A stretch of 11,931 nucleotides of DNA, taken from JANNWF01 sp052390415 (GTDB taxonomy: Bacteria; Pseudomonadota; Gammaproteobacteria; Xanthomonadales; Xanthomonadaceae). Shown here one piece after another: positions 1-5,628 of this stretch (its first letter is position 1; each line of letters begins with the position of its first letter). The stretch covers positions 1-11,931 of the forward strand of contig JBQTGY010000180.1 in the NCBI GenBank assembly GCA_052390415.1. Reading direction: 5' to 3'. Below the pieces are notes generated by a model that worked only from the letters and a program-made list of their open reading frames with translations, had not been told where the DNA came from and did not search any database. Position numbers and translations under genes: made by a program.

Positions 1-956
1 ACACCCAACGCCCTCCGCCCGGTGGCGGGGGCGCCACCCAACGCCTCCAACACCGCCATCCTCACCGCCACCCCATTACTCACCTGCTCCCGAATTACCG
101 ATTGCGGGCCGTCAGCCACTTCATCCGCGATCTCGACGCCACGATTCATCGGGCCGGGATGCATGACGATGGCGTCCTTGCGGGCCAGCAGCAGGCGTTG
201 CGGGCTTAGCCCCCAATCGTTGTAGAAGGCTTCCAGGGACGGCACCAGGCCTTCGTCCATGCGCTCGCGCTGCAGACGCAGGGTGATGATGACGTCGGCG
301 TCGCGGATAGCGTCGTCGGCGTTCTCGAAAATGCGGCAACCGATGGCAGTTGCAGCGTCCGGAAGCAGGGCGGCCGGAGCGGCCAACGCGATTTCTCCGG
401 TGCCAAGCGCGCGCAAGGCATGCAGATCCGAGCGCGCGACGCGCGAGTGTTTGAGGTCGCCAAGAATCGCGACCTTGAGCCCGGAGAAATCCGTGCCCTT
501 GTTCTGACGGATGGTCAGCATGTCCAACAAACCTTGCGTCGGATGATGGCTGCGACCATCGCCTGCGTTGATCAGTCGAGTCGTCGGCGCACACACATTG
601 GCCAGCTCTGCGACCACGCCATCGATGGAATGACGGATCGAAAACAGGGTCACGCCCATGGCTTCCAGCGTCGCCAGGGTGTCGGTCATCGACTCACCTT
701 TGCGCGCCGAGGACGTGGCCATGTCGACATTCAGCACGTCTGCTCCCAAGCGCACGGCCGCCAGTTGAAACGAACAGCGCGTGCGCGTGGACGCCTCAAA
801 AAACAGGTTGGCCAGGCTGCGTCCCGCCAATGGCCGATGCGCCGGATCGCCGACCAAGGCCATCGGCCGCAGTGCCTGCGCGTGATCAAGCAAGGCCTCG
901 ATGGTTGGCCGCGACAGCTGGTCGAGGGCCAACAAATGGCGCAGCGGCGTAGTCAC
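1..956 (-). CDS. pyrB: Aspartate carbamoyltransferase catalytic subunit (3' end outside window)
   Basis: Catalyses carbamoyl phosphate plus L-aspartate to N-carbamoyl-aspartate, the committed step of de novo pyrimidine synthesis, in the cytosol. Translating the minus strand from 956 gives 318 codons without a stop. Family motifs are in order: the carbamoyl-phosphate site FFEASTRTR (about residues 52-60), SARKGES (83-89), HHPTQG (137-142), LKVAILGDLKHSRVARS in the aspartate domain, and MHPGPMNRGVEI further on. The last residues seen follow the usual C-terminal QVSNGVAVRMAVL segment, so only a few codons should be missing. The GTG start at 956-954 is chosen because it overlaps the ruvX stop (GTGA) and has a GGAG ribosome site at 968-965, 8 bases upstream. 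No pyrR-like regulator precedes it, unlike in Pseudomonas. It is last in the visible minus-strand operon; whether a pyrC-like gene follows cannot be seen. Confidence 0.95.
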   Translation of the reverse strand, partial: MTTPLRHLLALDQLSRPTIEALLDHAQALRPMALVGDPAHRPLAGRSLANLFFEASTRTRCSFQLAAVRLGADVLNVDMATSSARKGESMTDTLATLEAMGVTLFSIRHSIDGVVAELANVCAPTTRLINAGDGRSHHPTQGLLDMLTIRQNKGTDFSGLKVAILGDLKHSRVARSDLHALRALGTGEIALAAPAALLPDAATAIGCRIFENADDAIRDADVIITLRLQRERMDEGLVPSLEAFYNDWGLSPQRLLLARKDAIVMHPGPMNRGVEIADEVADGPQSVIREQVSNGVAVRMAVLEALGGAPATGRRALG

Positions 957-1420
957 GAACTGGACTCCAAAGGCATGCCGGCAAGCAGCCAGCGTTCAAG
1001 AATGATTTGTGCAGCGATGGCGTCTTGCAGTGCACCGTCGCGGCGGCGTGCATTGCCCTTGGCGCGTGCAGCAGCAAAGCGCAAGTCCGCTTCTTTGGAA
1101 GTGGAGCGTTCGTCGACCATCACTACTGGCAAATCAAAGCGTTGCTGCAGTTGATTGGCAAACTTGCGCGCTCGAAAGGTGGCTGGTTGCGCTTCACCTT
1201 CCAGCGTGAGTGGCTCGCCGACGATGAGAACCTGCGGTCGCCATTCGTTGCGCAATACATCCAGGCGTGACCAATCCACGCTCTCGTTAACGTGTTCGAT
1301 CACCAGCAGCGCCCGCGCACTCATGGTCAGACTGTTGCCTACCGCGACTCCGGTGCGGCGCGCGCCGACATCAAACCCCAGCGCGCATACCGGCGAGTCG
1401 CCGCTGCTTGCCGTGCTCAA
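953..1420 (-). CDS. ruvX: RuvX/YqgF family Holliday junction resolvase-like nuclease
   Basis: A 155-residue RNase H-fold protein of the YqgF/RuvX family. The family is implicated in 16S rRNA 5'-end maturation and described as a putative Holliday junction resolvase. The acidic metal-binding residues expected of the fold are visible: D17 in GFDVGARRTGVAVG, E104 in VDERSTS (102-108) and D133 in QDAIAAQIILE. The LIVGEPLTLEG segment (65-75) and the RARKFANQL helix (83-91) also match the family. The start is a TTG (1420-1418). No earlier start exists in this frame, because the yqgE stop lies 24 bases upstream in the same frame, and an AAGG ribosome site sits 7 bases upstream of the TTG. Its TGA overlaps the pyrB GTG, which suggests translational coupling. 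Length is close to the roughly 140-residue family norm with a short extra N-terminus. Function is assigned by family. Confidence 0.94.
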   Translation of the reverse strand: MSTASSGDSPVCALGFDVGARRTGVAVGNSLTMSARALLVIEHVNESVDWSRLDVLRNEWRPQVLIVGEPLTLEGEAQPATFRARKFANQLQQRFDLPVVMVDERSTSKEADLRFAAARAKGNARRRDGALQDAIAAQIILERWLLAGMPLESSS

Positions 1421-1444
1421 ACGGCCGCCTTCAAGCCGCCATCC

Positions 1445-2020
1445 TCAGGCGCGTCCCGAATAGGCAGTGATCTTGTTGAGATCGACGCCCATCAAGCGCG
1501 CCGCCGCAGACCAGCGTGACTCCAGCGCCGTATCAAACAGGATGCGGCTGTCAGCCTCCACGGTGAGCCAGGCATTGGCCTGCAACTCACTCTCCAACTG
1601 GCCGCTGGACCAGCCGGCGTATCCGAGTGCGACCACCGCACGTTTCGGTCCTTCGCCACGCGCCATCGCGGCGAGGATGTCGCGCGACGTGGTCAGATGC
1701 AGGGTGGGCGAGACTGCGAAAGTAGAGTCCCAATCCTTTTCGGTGGGATCGTGCAGCACGAAGCCGCGTTCCGGCTGCACAGGGCCGCCCAACAACACTG
1801 GCGCAGCAGCAAGCTCGGCGTCCTCGGTGCGTAGATCCATCTGTTGCAGCACATCGCCCAAACGATAGGCGGACAATCGATTGAGCAGGATGCCCATCGC
1901 GCCATCGTCGTTGTGATGGCAGAGCAGGGTGACGCCTTTGGAAAAATTGGGATCAGTCATCGCCGGCAAAGCGATCAAGAAATGGTTGCCGAGTGAAGTC
2001 CCTGCCTGCATGGCCGGCAT
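1445..2020 (-). CDS. yqgE: YqgE/AlgH family protein (DUF179)
   Basis: A soluble 191-residue protein of the conserved YqgE/AlgH family, whose biochemical role is not firmly established. In P. aeruginosa the homologue was named algH for an effect on alginate. Visible family blocks are GNHFLIALPAMTDPNFSKGV (about residues 11-30), HNDDGAMGILLNR (36-48), LLGGPVQPERGFVLH (76-90) and ALGYAGWSSGQLESELQ (131-147). The length fits the usual 185-190 residues. The frame stays open further upstream to 2230, but those codons overlap tonB antisense to no known domain, so the start is set at the first ATG after the tonB stop (2020-2018). A second ATG three codons later (2011) is equally credible, and neither has a clear Shine-Dalgarno sequence. 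It lies 43 bases after tonB and 24 before ruvX, inside the minus-strand operon. The yqgE-ruvX pairing is widespread in gammaproteobacteria. Confidence 0.92.
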   Translation of the reverse strand: MPAMQAGTSLGNHFLIALPAMTDPNFSKGVTLLCHHNDDGAMGILLNRLSAYRLGDVLQQMDLRTEDAELAAAPVLLGGPVQPERGFVLHDPTEKDWDSTFAVSPTLHLTTSRDILAAMARGEGPKRAVVALGYAGWSSGQLESELQANAWLTVEADSRILFDTALESRWSAAARLMGVDLNKITAYSGRA

Positions 2021-2063
2021 TGTACGCGGGGTCGCTTTACGACGGGCAGAAGACCAACGCTTT

Positions 2064-2924
2064 CTACTCGTTGCGAAGCACGTTACCGGGCAAGAACTGC
2101 CATGTGCGGGTGATGTGCAGAACATCAATCTTGTCGCGTGTGGCCGGCAAAGGCGCAAAGGGCTCAGCCAAGCGGACGGTACGTTGGGCAGCGTCATCCA
2201 GCAGCGGATAACCGCTGGACTGCACGACATCGATGCGCTCTACCGTGCCATCACTGCGCACCGCGACCGTCATCACCAATTGTCCGGTCAGATTGCGCCG
2301 GCGTGCTTCGTCGGGATAGTTGAGATTGCCGATGCGCTCAACTCGCCGGACCCAGCCATGCAAATACGTGGCGTATTCGTATTCGCGGGTGCTGGCAGAA
2401 ACAAACTTGCGCTTGGGACGCTTGGCATAACTCTCGCTCTGGCGTTCGATCTCGGCGGCCAAGCGGGCCATTTCCAGAGTGCGCTCGATCAGTTCGCGAT
2501 CACTGGGCAGCGGTTCGGTCGGCTCGCTGAGTTCATCGGCATTCGCGGTTGCCGGCGATTCGGCGGTGGTCACCACGACCGGGTCCGTCGTCAATGGTTT
2601 TGGCGGCGGCGCTGAGGCTTCCATCGGCACCGGTGCCACGCCCAGTTCGGGTTGTGGAATGCGCGCCGATTGCGGTTCCCTCGGACGTTTTGCCTGCTCG
2701 GCCTCGCCGCCGCCTTGTTGATTGCTGGCGGCGAGAAAATCTGCCTTGTGTGGCTCGGTGGCACTGCGCGTCTGCGTAAGGATCACGTCAAGCGTCGGCA
2801 CCAGCGGGGCGGGATCACTCAATCCGAAGCCAATTCCGAGCGCCCCCGCTGCAAGAACCAGCACTGAAAACACCAGGGTGGCGCCCAGCCGGTCTTCCGG
2901 CGTGATCCGTGGAGCTTTGCTCAC
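2064..2924 (-). CDS. tonB3: TonB family energy-transducing protein, TonB3-like
   Basis: A 286-residue TonB-family protein. Order of parts: a short basic cytoplasmic start, one hydrophobic membrane anchor at about residues 13-35, a Pro/Ala/Glu-rich periplasmic linker (about 50-140), a charged helical stretch (about 142-180), and a C-terminal TonB domain (about 187-281). The domain contains NYPDEARRRNLTGQLVMTV, the SDGTVERIDVVQSSGYPLLD core and a final TWQFLP strand. TonB proteins carry proton-motive energy from ExbB/ExbD to outer-membrane partners; no exbB or exbD is in the window. The position between gshB and yqgE matches P. aeruginosa tonB3 (PA0406), which is required for twitching motility and pilus assembly, so a pilus-related role is a fair inference but not shown by sequence alone. 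The GTG start at 2924 overlaps the gshB stop (GTGA), and a GAGG site lies 10 bases upstream (2938-2935). Confidence 0.88.
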   Translation of the reverse strand: MSKAPRITPEDRLGATLVFSVLVLAAGALGIGFGLSDPAPLVPTLDVILTQTRSATEPHKADFLAASNQQGGGEAEQAKRPREPQSARIPQPELGVAPVPMEASAPPPKPLTTDPVVVTTAESPATANADELSEPTEPLPSDRELIERTLEMARLAAEIERQSESYAKRPKRKFVSASTREYEYATYLHGWVRRVERIGNLNYPDEARRRNLTGQLVMTVAVRSDGTVERIDVVQSSGYPLLDDAAQRTVRLAEPFAPLPATRDKIDVLHITRTWQFLPGNVLRNE

Positions 2925-3868
2925 CCGCAGCGTGCCTCGATGCGTTCAAACAGACGCGCAGCGATCCGCGTGCCGCATTGCGCATCGATTTCGCGAATGC
3001 AAGTCGGACTGGTGACGTTAATTTCTGTCAACTTGTCGCCGATGATGTCGAGGCCGACGAACAGCATCCCGCGCCTTGCCAGTTCAGGGCCAACGGCTTC
3101 GGCAATGCGTCGATCCGATTCGCTCAACGGACGCGCTTCGCCGCGACCACCGGCGGCAAGGTTGCCGCGAAAATCATTGCCCGTTGGTATGCGTGCCAAC
3201 ACGAAAGGAATCGGCTCACCGTCGACCAGCAAGACACGCTTGTCACCTTCACTGATGGCAGGCAAAAACGTCTGCGCCAGTGCCAACTCGCGGCCATCAC
3301 GCGTCAGCGTTTCCAGAATCACGTTGAGATTGTCCTCGCCCGCGCGGGCGCGGAAAATCGAGCGGCCGCCCATGCCGTCCAGCGGCTTCAGCACGCAGTC
3401 GCCGTGCAACTCGACAAACTCACGCAGCTCCGCAGGCCGGCGGCTCACACGTGTCGGCGGGCATAGTGCCGGAAAATTCAGCGCGAACAGTTTCTCGTTC
3501 ATGTCGCGCAGACCCTGGGGGTCGTTCACAACTCGAACGCCCGCGGCGGCTGCCAGGCTAAGCACTTGAGTATCGTGAATATATTCAGCGTCCACCGGCG
3601 GGTCGCGGCGCATCAGCACGACGTGCATATCGGTCAGCGGTCGCAGCAGCGCGGCTTCGAGCGAGAACCAGTCCTGGGTCTGGTCACGCACCGAAACAGG
3701 CGCCAAACGCGCCAATGCCTGTCCATTGCTAACACCCAAGCTGCCGGGTAGCGCATAGTGCATCCGGTGACCACGCGCTTGGCCTTCGAGCAGCATCGCG
3801 AAGGTGGAGTCTTTCTTGGTCGAGATGGAGCCGATAGGGTCCATCACCACGGCGATGTCGAGAGGCAT
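2921..3868 (-). CDS. gshB: Glutathione synthetase (ATP-grasp ligase)
   Basis: Joins gamma-glutamylcysteine and glycine with ATP to make glutathione, in the cytosol. The 315-residue protein is almost exactly the length of E. coli GshB (316). Family motifs run the whole length: the N-terminal MDPIGSISTKKDSTFAML (9-26), RRDPPVDAEYIHDT (87-100), the NEKLFALNFP segment (124-133), the ATP-grasp glycine-rich loop KPLDGMGGRSIFR (161-173), RGNLAAGGRGE (234-244), and the metal and substrate site LTEINVTSPTCIREID (280-295). The ATG at 3868 is the only start that yields this conserved N-terminus. The ribosome site is weak (GGA close to the ATG). It is the first gene of the minus-strand operon and diverges from pilG across 331 bases. 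Its stop overlaps the tonB GTG. Confidence 0.97.
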   Translation of the reverse strand: MPLDIAVVMDPIGSISTKKDSTFAMLLEGQARGHRMHYALPGSLGVSNGQALARLAPVSVRDQTQDWFSLEAALLRPLTDMHVVLMRRDPPVDAEYIHDTQVLSLAAAAGVRVVNDPQGLRDMNEKLFALNFPALCPPTRVSRRPAELREFVELHGDCVLKPLDGMGGRSIFRARAGEDNLNVILETLTRDGRELALAQTFLPAISEGDKRVLLVDGEPIPFVLARIPTGNDFRGNLAAGGRGEARPLSESDRRIAEAVGPELARRGMLFVGLDIIGDKLTEINVTSPTCIREIDAQCGTRIAARLFERIEARCG

Positions 3869-3980
3869 CGGGTCCGATTTATCGTTAGGTAAGCAGATTT
3901 GTGCAACTCAGGAGCGCTGCTAGGCGAGGCTATACTAGCACCGGCGATTTTGAGGCTTGGCTGGACGTGAAAGTGCTGGG

Positions 3981-4043
3981 ACTTCGGCTCTTCACTCCCT
4001 CGCCGATGTTCGGGGAGGGCTGGGGAGGGGTTAGGGGGCACGG
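3981..4043. repeat. REP-like palindromic GC-rich intergenic element
   Basis: The core is a hairpin at 3997-4019. CCCTC (3997-4001) pairs with GAGGG (4015-4019) and CCGA (4003-4006) pairs with TCGG (4010-4013), with one G-G mismatch between the two stem halves and a 3-base loop. It is followed by an unpaired purine-rich arm (GGCTGGGGAGGGG then TTAGGGGGCACGG). On the minus strand this reads C-rich: CCCCCTAACCCC, then CTCCCC, then the hairpin. That layout is the familiar look of REP or BIME-type elements scattered between genes in many gammaproteobacteria, including xanthomonads. Only one copy is visible, so family membership rests on resemblance; the outer boundaries are approximate. Confidence 0.55.
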
Positions 4044-4116
4044 CGCTTTTGCTGACGATGATGGCGGCCTGAACATTGACAATTCAGAGTTGCCTGTCGC
4101 CATCGTCGGTAGCGGC

Positions 4117-4138
4117 TTGACAGCGTGTGTCAACGCTG
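4117..4138. promoter_or_regulatory. Two overlapping inverted repeats, possible operator
   Basis: TTGACA-N5-TGTCAA (4117-4133) and CAGCGT-N6-ACGCTG (4121-4126 and 4133-4138) are both perfect 6-base inverted repeats sharing the same bases. They cover the -35 and most of the spacer of the candidate pilG promoter, where a bound repressor would block polymerase. No regulator family was recognised from the motif. A chance occurrence or a small RNA hairpin is also possible. Confidence 0.35.
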
Positions 4139-4147
4139 AGATATAAC
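4117..4147 (+). promoter_or_regulatory. Candidate sigma-70 promoter of the pil-chp operon
   Basis: A perfect -35 hexamer TTGACA (4117-4122) and a near-consensus -10 TATAAC (4142-4147) lie upstream of pilG. The spacer is 19 bases, longer than the usual 16-18, which would make the promoter weak or activator-dependent if real. A start near 4154 would give a leader of about 45 bases before the pilG ATG. No better pair was seen in the intergenic region. Confidence 0.4.
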
Positions 4148-4199
4148 GGGTAAGCGCCAGTGGCTAAGACTGGTCCGCAAGAACGGCTGGGGAGGCGGG

Positions 4200-4601
4200 A
4201 TGGAAGACAACGAGAGCTCGACTAGCCTGGCTGGGCTCAAGGTGATGGTCATTGACGATTCAAAGACCATTCGCCGGACGGCAGAGACCCTTCTGAAGAA
4301 GGAAGGCTGCGATGTCATTACAGCGACCGATGGGTTCGAGGCGTTGGCAAAAATTGCCGACTACCATCCCAATATCATCTTTGTTGACATCATGATGCCG
4401 CGTCTCGATGGCTATCAGACCTGCGCTCTGATAAAGAATCACCAGCTGTTTCGAAAGACACCGGTGATCATGCTGTCGTCGAAGGACGGATTGTTCGATA
4501 AAGCCAAGGGCCGCATTGTCGGCTCCGAGGAATATCTGACCAAACCCTTCACTCGCGACGAATTGCTGGGAACGGTTAGACGGTTCACTGATCGCACATG
4601 A
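4200..4601 (+). CDS. pilG: Twitching motility response regulator PilG (CheY-like)
   Basis: A 133-residue stand-alone receiver domain, which accepts phosphate from ChpA and promotes pilus extension in the pseudomonad system. The receiver landmarks are complete: acidic pair D19/D20 in VMVIDDSKTIRRTAETLLKK, phosphoacceptor D63 in IIFVDIMMPRLDGYQTCALI, switch-position S93 in VIMLSSKDG, and K115 in YLTKPF. The KTIRRTAETLL helix and GLFDKAKGRIVGS segment are typical of PilG rather than generic CheY. The ATG at 4200 follows a GGAGG ribosome site (4191-4195) with a short 4-base spacing. It is the first gene of the operon; pilH follows after 36 bases. All key residues are present, so it should be phosphorylatable. 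Confidence 0.97.
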   Translation: MEDNESSTSLAGLKVMVIDDSKTIRRTAETLLKKEGCDVITATDGFEALAKIADYHPNIIFVDIMMPRLDGYQTCALIKNHQLFRKTPVIMLSSKDGLFDKAKGRIVGSEEYLTKPFTRDELLGTVRRFTDRT

Positions 4602-4637
4602 CGGATCGCGACTAGGTTAAGGGGAGGCTGGGGGGCC

Positions 4638-5012
4638 ATGGCACGTATTTTGATCGTCGACGATTCGCCGACTGACACCCGCGTATTCACGACGGTGTTG
4701 GAGCGAAATGGTCATTCAGTGCTGACTGCGGGCACCGCTGAAGACGGCGTGGAGACGGCCAAGCGCGAGCTGCCCGACCTGGTCCTGATGGACGTGATCA
4801 TGCCTGGCATGAATGGGTTCCAAGCCACGCGCGCGCTGTCGCGCGATCCGGTGACTCAACACATACCGGTCATCATCGTCAGCACCAAGAATATGGAAAC
4901 CGATCGTGTTTGGGGCATGCGTCAGGGAGCCAAGGACTATCTGGTCAAGCCGCCGAGCGAGCGAGCGCTGATCGACCGCATTCGCGCTCTGTTGCCGCCA
5001 GGGGTGAGCTAA
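4638..5012 (+). CDS. pilH: Twitching motility response regulator PilH (CheY-like)
   Basis: A 124-residue single receiver domain, paralogous to PilG. In P. aeruginosa PilH opposes or balances PilG, promoting retraction or acting as a phosphate sink. Landmarks: D8/D9 in MARILIVDDSPTDTR, phosphoacceptor D52 in LVLMDVIMPGMNGFQATR, switch-position S82 in VIIVSTKNMETDRVWG, and K104 in DYLVKPP. The ETDRVWGMRQGAKDYL stretch is a PilH signature that PilG lacks. The switch residue is Ser where the Pseudomonas protein has Thr, a conservative change. The ATG at 4638 has a GGAGG site (4623-4627) about 10 bases upstream. The pilI start lies at most a few bases beyond its TAA, so the two are probably coupled. 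Confidence 0.96.
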   Translation: MARILIVDDSPTDTRVFTTVLERNGHSVLTAGTAEDGVETAKRELPDLVLMDVIMPGMNGFQATRALSRDPVTQHIPVIIVSTKNMETDRVWGMRQGAKDYLVKPPSERALIDRIRALLPPGVS

Positions 5013-5013
5013 G

Positions 5014-5592
5014 GTGATGGCAGAGCATTCGAACAATTCGGCTGACATCGATCGGGCGGTCGTCAATCCTTTCGATGTGCTCAATGATTACGAGCGCCGC
5101 AGCCTCGCGCATCAGCCGGGTACGCCCGAACAGATCGATGCGCCCGGGTTGTGGCGCGGCGTCTGTTTTCGACTGGGCAATCGGCGGCTGGCTTCATCGT
5201 TCGGCGAAGTGGTCGAAATCATTACCGTGCCGGCGATGACCAGCATTCCCGGCGGCCTGCCCTGGCTATTGGGGATCGCCAACGTGCGCGGCAACTTGTT
5301 GCCGGTGGTTGATTTGAAGCAGTTTCTCGAAGGTCAACGCACGGTGTTGCATCAAAACCAGCGTGCGTTGGTCGTCAAGCAAAGCGGCGGCAACGTCGCG
5401 GTACTCGTCGATGAGCTGTTAGGGCAGCGCCACTTTGTTGATTCCCAGAAGCACGAGGTGGGGACATTGACCGAGGGTCGCTACGCGGATTTCGTTTCTC
5501 AGGCGTATCGCCTGAGTGACATCACCTATGGCGTGTTCAGCATGGCGCTGCTGACGCGTACGTCGGAGTTTCGGCAGGCCGCCGCGGCATAG
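5014..5592 (+). CDS. pilI: PilI, CheW-like adaptor protein
   Basis: A 192-residue cytoplasmic adaptor that couples the receptor PilJ to the kinase ChpA. A short variable N-terminal part (about 1-46) precedes a CheW-like fold (about 47-185). The fold shows the opening WRGVCFRLGNRRLASSF strand, the typical IANVRGNLLPVVDLKQFL segment (88-105), and ALVVKQSGGNVAVLVDELLGQRH (118-140). The start is either the GTG at 5014 or the ATG immediately after it at 5017; they differ by one residue. The GTG has an AGGGG site 9 bases upstream (5000-5004), while the AAGG at 5011-5014 is too close to serve the ATG. It begins one base after the pilH stop, and pilJ follows after 36 bases. Confidence 0.93.
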   Translation: MMAEHSNNSADIDRAVVNPFDVLNDYERRSLAHQPGTPEQIDAPGLWRGVCFRLGNRRLASSFGEVVEIITVPAMTSIPGGLPWLLGIANVRGNLLPVVDLKQFLEGQRTVLHQNQRALVVKQSGGNVAVLVDELLGQRHFVDSQKHEVGTLTEGRYADFVSQAYRLSDITYGVFSMALLTRTSEFRQAAAA

Positions 5593-5628
5593 CGGCTGCA
5601 TTTCTCATTAAGGGGCGAGGTTGCACAC

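Larger units (their letters stand above)
3869..4199. other. Divergent intergenic region between gshB and pilG
   Basis: The only gene-free stretch longer than 300 bases. It has to hold promoters for both operons. Going rightward: a possible gshB promoter with an extended -10 on the minus strand (TGC-TAGTAT, 3940-3932) but no good -35; a REP-like hairpin element around 3981-4043; a loose inverted repeat (GATGGCG at 4060-4066 with CGCCATC at 4098-4104); a pair of overlapping inverted repeats at 4117-4138 coinciding with a candidate pilG promoter; and the pilG ribosome site GGAGG at 4191-4195. Short open frames here show no family resemblance. No tRNA-like fold or other RNA gene was recognised by eye. 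Confidence 0.7.

Noticed and set aside
420..1154. 244-codon plus-strand frame over pyrB and ruvX
   Set aside because: Opposite strand to two genes with complete family motifs; no domain resemblance of its own.
2021..2230. Upstream extension of yqgE to 261 codons
   Set aside because: The added residues overlap tonB in another frame and show none of the family's N-terminal pattern; the YqgE homology begins near the ATGs at 2020/2011.
3878..3906. Minus-strand promoter for gshB with TTGCAC, a 17-base spacer and GATAAA
   Set aside because: Hexamers match consensus at only 3 and 4 positions, and the start would fall 2-4 bases before the gshB ATG, giving an almost leaderless message.
4037..4052. 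Possible sigma-54 promoter (GGCACG followed by TTTTGC)
   Set aside because: The invariant GG and GC are separated by 12 bases instead of the required 10.
4200..5012. pilG and pilH as a recent tandem duplication
   Set aside because: The two receivers are clearly diverged and each matches its own long-standing subfamily, so this is the ancestral gene pair.
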